A DNA stretch of 19,526 nt from Gammaproteobacteria bacterium (GTDB lineage: Bacteria; Pseudomonadota; Gammaproteobacteria; Acidiferrobacterales; SZUA-150). The DNA is taken from assembly GCA_029880755.1 (NCBI GenBank), contig JAOUNW010000016.1, positions 1 through 19,526 of the forward strand, written 5' to 3'. The notes under the pieces are model-generated. The model saw only the letters and a program-made list of their open reading frames with translations. It had not been told where the DNA came from and ran no database searches. Below are positions 16,274-19,526 of the stretch, piece after piece; within the stretch, counting starts at the first letter, position 1; each line of letters opens with the position of its first letter. The translations under genes and the position numbers were made by a program.

Positions 16274-16320
16274 AAATCACCGGCATGTTCAAGCCACGTG
16301 TCTGGAGTACCGGCTGATTT
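16274..16320. terminator. Stem-loop between convergent genes, possible bidirectional terminator
   Basis: AAATCACCGG (16274-16283) pairs with CCGGCTGATTT (16310-16320) with one bulged base around a 26-base loop. It lies in the 119-base gap between the converging prenyltransferase and symporter genes. Two weaker repeats follow: CGGA/TCCG near 16334-16345, and TAGGGAG (16351-16357) with CTCCCTA (16379-16385), which overlaps the symporter stop. No long T run is present on either strand. Confidence 0.35.
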
Positions 16321-16382
16321 ATTAAGTTAGTTCGGAAAAGTCCGCAAGTTTAGGGAGGAGTATAAGACCCCCCAACCGCTCC

Positions 16383-17762
16383 CTAGCCTGCAGGCGGTTT
16401 TTCCATCACCACCTGCGCTGTGTCAACGAGGGCGGGTTCGCTCTCGCCGGGCAGCCAGCGGTTCATGACAGTACTGGCTACCAAATCACCGCTGACATTA
16501 ATGGCTGTGCGGCTCATGTCTAAAATACGATCCACGCCCATAATCAACGCAATACCGCTCACGGGAATGTTCACCGATTCCAACACCATGGCCAGAATCA
16601 CGATACCCACCCCGGGGGTCGCGGGCGCGCCGATGGAGGCACCCACGGCGGTAATAATAATGAGCAGCAATCCACCGGTGCCGATATCCAGCCCAAAGAC
16701 CTGTGCCAGAAAAATCGCCGCCACACCCTGATACAGTGCCGTGCCATCCATATTAATAGTAGCGCCCAGTGGCACCACAAACTGGGAAATGGAATTACGC
16801 ACCTGCAATTTTTCCTGTGCTGTTTTAATGGTAAGTGGCAACACCGCGGCAGAACTGGAAGTGGAAAACGCCAGCAGCATCACTTCACGCACAGCGACAA
16901 GAAAACGGCCAGGCCCGATACCGCCAATTACTAACGCCAGCACCAGATAAAAACAAAACAATATCGCCAGGCCCAATAACACCGTGCCCACATACACCGC
17001 CATGCCCAGTAATGCCTCCAGGCCGATCTTGGTGCTGAGCTGCACCATGAGGCCGAACACGGCATAAGGCGCCAAACGCATGGCGATGCGCACGACAGTC
17101 ATGCACACCTCCTGCAGTGAACTCAACACATCCAGTAATGGCCGGGCCTGTTGAGGTGCCATCATAACCAGTGCCATGCCGAAAACGATGGCGAACAACA
17201 CCACCTGAAGCATTTGTCCCTCCACCATGGAGGTGAGGGGATTGGAGGGTAACAGTGTCACCAGCCTCTGCGGCAGTTCACCAAGCCCTGGCATGACCAA
17301 AGTATCTGTGGTGGGCATCGGTTTCATGCCCATGGCCTGTTGCACCATTTCGCTGTCAATGTATTGCCCGGGCTTAATCAAAAGCGCTACTGCCAGGCCG
17401 ATGCTGATCGCCACTGTGGTAGTGAGAACAAAATACAAACTCACGCGCACGCCCAGGCGCCGTAATTGTTCCAGATTTTCCCCGGCTGCCAGGCCGCGAA
17501 TCACGGAGGCGAAAACAAGGGGAATCACAATCATCTGAATCAAAATCAGAAACAACTGACCGGGCAACGCCAGCCAGTTACCGACTGTGAAAGCCGTGCG
17601 TGGTGCCACCAACCCGACAGTGGGACCCAGCAATATACCGGTGAAGACGCCCAACACCATGGCGATACTCACCTTGAGCCACAAGCGCCCCTTGATGAGA
17701 TTGTCCAGATAGCTGCTCAAATACTGCAGCGGCTGGGGATAAAAGTGTGTCTGGTTGGACAT
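16383..17762 (-). CDS. Dicarboxylate/amino acid:cation symporter (DAACS, GltP/DctA type)
   Basis: The 459-residue inner-membrane protein has the glutamate-transporter-homologue fold. Diagnostic motifs are the serine-rich hairpin AFSTSSSAAVLPLT (SSS 302-304), NMDGTALY (NMDGT 337-341), the second hairpin IGAPATPGVGIV, and DRILDMSRTAINVSGD (411-426). In the last, D415, R418, T419 and N422 align with the substrate-binding residues of acidic amino acid or dicarboxylate carriers, so an anionic substrate such as glutamate, aspartate or a C4-dicarboxylate co-transported with Na+ or H+ is expected. The ATG at 17762 gives a usual N-terminal extension; no ribosome site stands out. It is monocistronic in this window, and the IS30 element begins about 150 bases upstream of its start. 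Confidence 0.93.
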   Translation of the reverse strand: MSNQTHFYPQPLQYLSSYLDNLIKGRLWLKVSIAMVLGVFTGILLGPTVGLVAPRTAFTVGNWLALPGQLFLILIQMIVIPLVFASVIRGLAAGENLEQLRRLGVRVSLYFVLTTTVAISIGLAVALLIKPGQYIDSEMVQQAMGMKPMPTTDTLVMPGLGELPQRLVTLLPSNPLTSMVEGQMLQVVLFAIVFGMALVMMAPQQARPLLDVLSSLQEVCMTVVRIAMRLAPYAVFGLMVQLSTKIGLEALLGMAVYVGTVLLGLAILFCFYLVLALVIGGIGPGRFLVAVREVMLLAFSTSSSAAVLPLTIKTAQEKLQVRNSISQFVVPLGATINMDGTALYQGVAAIFLAQVFGLDIGTGGLLLIIITAVGASIGAPATPGVGIVILAMVLESVNIPVSGIALIMGVDRILDMSRTAINVSGDLVASTVMNRWLPGESEPALVDTAQVVMEKPPAG

Positions 17763-17919
17763 GGGTTTTTTAGCGATACGCGAACCTTTGATAACAAGAA
17801 TAACGATAGGTTACCGTAGTTACCGGCAGAAAAGGAAATCACCGTCCGGCTACAAGCGATTAGGGCTCATATTACGCAACACAATCGCAGTTCTATTTAT
17901 CACAATAAGCATTTGTAGA

Positions 17920-17941
17920 CTCAACCCATCACTGCAACACT
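17920..17941 (+). repeat. Left inverted repeat of the IS30-family element
   Basis: The 22 bases begin CTCAACC, then TCA and GCAACA at matching spacing to the complement of the right repeat. About 17 of 22 positions agree. It lies 40 bases before the transposase start. Confidence 0.75.
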
Positions 17942-17981
17942 GGAATCGGATAAAGTAAATAAAAATCAGAGGATAAACATA

Positions 17982-19133
17982 ATGGCATCTCGTCAACGCG
18001 TCACATTTTCAGTCGAGGAGAAGACGCAGCTATGGCGGCTGTGGCGAGCCGGTCAGTCCTATCAAGAGATAGGCCGATTATTGGATCGACCGGCCAACAC
18101 GGTTTTGCGCTTTGTGGGACGGCACGGTGGCATTCCACCGGTTCCCCGAACCCGGGCAGATCGGGTATTGTCGCTGGGTGAACGGGAAGAGATATCCCGG
18201 GGAATTGCCGCCGGACACTCCTTGCGCACCCTGGCCGCCGCTTTGAACCGTTCCCCGTCGACAGTGAGTCGGGAAATCGCGCGAAATGGCGGGCTTGCGG
18301 GTTACCGCGCCACCCACGCCGATGCCCGGGCCTGGGCATGCGCTCGGCGTCCCAAGCCTTGTCGCCTGCGGCAATCCCCCGAACTTCGGCGTATAGTGGC
18401 CGGGAAGTTGCGCCTGAATTGGTCGCCGGAGCAGATTTCCGGTTGGTTAAAACACGCCTTTCCCACAAATGACGCCATGCGAATCTCTCACGAAACGATA
18501 TACCGAAGCCTGTTTATTCAGGCCCGCGGTGTGTTAAAAAAGGAACTCCTGCAACATTTGCGCTCTCGGCCTAGCCTGCGCCACCCCAAAGCGTCCGCCT
18601 CTACCCCATCGCGGTGCGGGCACATTACGGAGGCGGTCTCCCTTCGCCAACGCCCGGCCGAGGTCAGTGATCGGGCCATCCCCGGCCACTGGGAAGGCGA
18701 TTTGTTGGCCGGCGCGCTCAATTCCTATATCGTGACCCTGGTGGAACGCGCCTCCCGATACACCCTGCTGATCAAAGTCGCCAGCAAGGACACGCACTCG
18801 GTTGTCACGGCGCTGACCCGTCACGCCCGCCGATTGCCGATACAGTTAAGACGCAGTCTTACCTGGGATCGCGGCATGGAACTCGCTCAACACAAACGCT
18901 TCACCATCGCCACGACTATGCAGGTGTATTTTTGTGATCCGTACAGCCCGTGGCAGCGCGGCACCAATGAAAATACCAATCGGCTCTTGCGGCAGTATTT
19001 CCCCAAAGGTACCGATGTGTCCGTGCATTCGCAAGCTGACTTGAATCGGATCGCTCTGGCATTGAATCAACGGCCCAGAAAAACGCTGGGCTTTCGTACG
19101 CCAGCCGATCGATTACAGGAATTATTGCATTAA
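17982..19133 (+). CDS. IS30-family transposase
   Basis: The 383-residue protein has an N-terminal helix-turn-helix (residues about 10-45, then a second at 63-100 with SPSTVSREIARNGG, typical of IS30) and an integrase-like catalytic core. The acidic triad is visible as D240 in GHWEGDL, D296 in TWDRGMEL and E330 in GTNENTNRLLRQYFPKG, with 33 residues between the second D and E as expected for the family. The closing block ALNQRPRKTLGFRTPAD is also standard. The frame is intact and full length. GAGGATAAAC precedes the ATG. Its stop codon overlaps the right inverted repeat. Confidence 0.96.
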   Translation: MASRQRVTFSVEEKTQLWRLWRAGQSYQEIGRLLDRPANTVLRFVGRHGGIPPVPRTRADRVLSLGEREEISRGIAAGHSLRTLAAALNRSPSTVSREIARNGGLAGYRATHADARAWACARRPKPCRLRQSPELRRIVAGKLRLNWSPEQISGWLKHAFPTNDAMRISHETIYRSLFIQARGVLKKELLQHLRSRPSLRHPKASASTPSRCGHITEAVSLRQRPAEVSDRAIPGHWEGDLLAGALNSYIVTLVERASRYTLLIKVASKDTHSVVTALTRHARRLPIQLRRSLTWDRGMELAQHKRFTIATTMQVYFCDPYSPWQRGTNENTNRLLRQYFPKGTDVSVHSQADLNRIALALNQRPRKTLGFRTPADRLQELLH

Positions 19134-19154
19134 CTGTTGCGTTGACCGGTTGAG
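19133..19154 (-). repeat. Right inverted repeat of the IS30-family element
   Basis: The plus-strand bases ACTGTTGCGTTGACC followed by GGTTGAG are the partner of the left repeat in inverse orientation. The TAA stop of the transposase runs into its first base. Outward bases are CGCGCC, not the complement of the left TGTAGA. Confidence 0.7.
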
Positions 19155-19341
19155 CGCGCCTTTACTTATACAGTTCCCACTTTTCCCTTAAAAATAAGTA
19201 TATCTAGGTGTAATATCCGAGACCAGTCACAAACAAATGTAGACCGTTCTATATAATCAACTGTTGCAGCCGACGAACGAACCAAAAGAATATTCTTAAT
19301 GCAATTGAAAGAAGTTGATAAAAAATGAAATCGATGATACT

Positions 19342-19405
19342 AAGTGAAGCGTTTTTTGCTACGACACAACGTAGTTGGTGTCGATCGCAAACAAATGCTT
19401 CACTT
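19342..19405. repeat. 64-bp imperfect palindrome
   Basis: The outer arms AAGTGAAGC (19342-19350) and GCTTCACTT (19397-19405) pair perfectly. The next nine bases inward, GTTTTTTGC and the complement of GCAAACAAA, pair at seven of nine. The centre CGACACAAC-gta-GTTGGTGTCG pairs with one bulged base. The whole segment can fold into one long interrupted hairpin. Confidence 0.7.
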
Positions 19406-19473
19406 CAACGATCCGACTTCGATTATCCCTTCGTTCAATTCATTACTAACCTTTTAGTCCATCGCGTCGCAAC

Positions 19474-19526
19474 AACTCACTACAAGCGATGCCTCCTACG
19501 TCGGCACGCTTGAGTTCGACGTTATG
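19474..19526. repeat. Imperfect inverted repeat ending in GTTATG, resembling an integron attC site
   Basis: AACTC (19474-19478), AAGCG (19484-19488) and TGCC (19490-19493) pair in order with GGCA (19503-19506), CGCTT (19507-19511) and GAGTT (19512-19516). The left arm carries a five-base and a one-base bulge, and the loop is nine bases. After a CGAC spacer comes GTTATG at the very edge, similar to the GTT-starting crossover box of attC sites. The partner RYYYAAC box is only poorly represented (CGCAAC at 19468-19473), so the call is tentative. Confidence 0.35.

Larger units (their letters stand above)
17914..19154 (+). mobile_element. IS30-family insertion sequence, right terminus apparently shortened
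   Basis: A single intact transposase gene is bounded by imperfect inverted repeats (17920-17941 and 19133-19154), giving an element of about 1.24 kb, normal for IS30. The left side continues outward with TGTAGA (17914-17919), a common IS30-family terminus as I recall it. The right side has CGCGCC where TCTACA would be expected. No flanking target duplication is recognisable. The insertion lies between the symporter gene and a gene-free stretch and interrupts no visible gene. Confidence 0.85.
19155..19526. other. Gene-free stretch to the window edge with palindromic structures
   Basis: No credible coding region was found in these 372 bases. A 62-codon frame at 19325-19513 lacks a ribosome site, resembles no family and runs through the palindromes described separately. 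TACTTAT near 19163 and ATAAGTA near 19195 form a further weak inverted repeat. The base composition looks less GC-rich than the IS. Confidence 0.6.

Noticed and set aside
18001..18468. 155-codon minus-strand frame opposite the transposase
   Set aside because: Long antisense frames are common in GC-rich transposase genes. This one has no recognisable domain or start signal.
19325..19513. Possible 62-residue gene near the right edge
   Set aside because: It has no ribosome site, runs through the palindrome and the attC-like repeat, and its composition does not look like a protein.
1..19526. CRISPR array, tRNA or rRNA genes
   Set aside because: No regularly spaced direct repeats, cloverleaf sequence or rRNA-like stretch was seen on reading the window, although no covariance search could be run.

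Overview
The window reads as a chromosomal segment of a gammaproteobacterium. The reasons are a complete cbb3-type cytochrome oxidase locus with an Anr/FNR-type operator, a TfpX/TfpZ-type pilin accessory gene, c-di-GMP signalling and the general look of the proteins. A marine or aquatic member of the Pseudomonadales/Cellvibrionales side is a reasonable guess, but the genus cannot be fixed from sequence alone.

Left part (1-2659): a long minus-strand gene runs off the left edge. It encodes a membrane protein with an N-terminal CheW-like domain, a long low-complexity linker, one membrane helix and the start of a C-terminal LysM domain. A divergent gene encodes a TfpX/TfpZ-family type IV pilin accessory protein, preceded by an extended -10 promoter.

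Centre (2688-14485): the high-affinity oxygen respiration locus. Reading leftward are ccoI (copper P-type ATPase), a PAS-GGDEF-EAL c-di-GMP protein and the very small gene ccoS. Reading rightward are a Yip1-family membrane protein, ccoN, ccoO, ccoQ, ccoP, a 90-residue two-helix protein, ccoG, ccoH and a TauE/SafE-family protein. A perfect TTGAT-N4-ATCAA box lies in the divergent region between the two arms. A second, one-mismatch box sits just before the 90-residue gene. Together these genes make the oxidase core (N, O, P with three c-type haem sites, Q), load copper (I, with S), and assist assembly (G, H, S). Expression is probably raised under low oxygen.

Right part (14510-17762): small accessory genes follow, a GNAT acetyltransferase with a TTG start, a VOC-fold protein and a UbiA-family prenyltransferase. 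A convergent dicarboxylate/amino acid:cation symporter faces them.

Right end (17914-19526): an IS30-family insertion sequence with an intact DDE transposase but a right terminus that seems to lack its last six bases. It is followed by about 370 bases without a credible gene. That stretch holds a 64-bp imperfect palindrome and, against the right edge, an imperfect inverted repeat ending in GTTATG that resembles an integron attC site.

The observations most worth a second look are the CheW-TM-LysM protein, the c-di-GMP gene lodged between ccoI and ccoS, and the Anr-type box overlapping the start region of the small gene behind ccoP.
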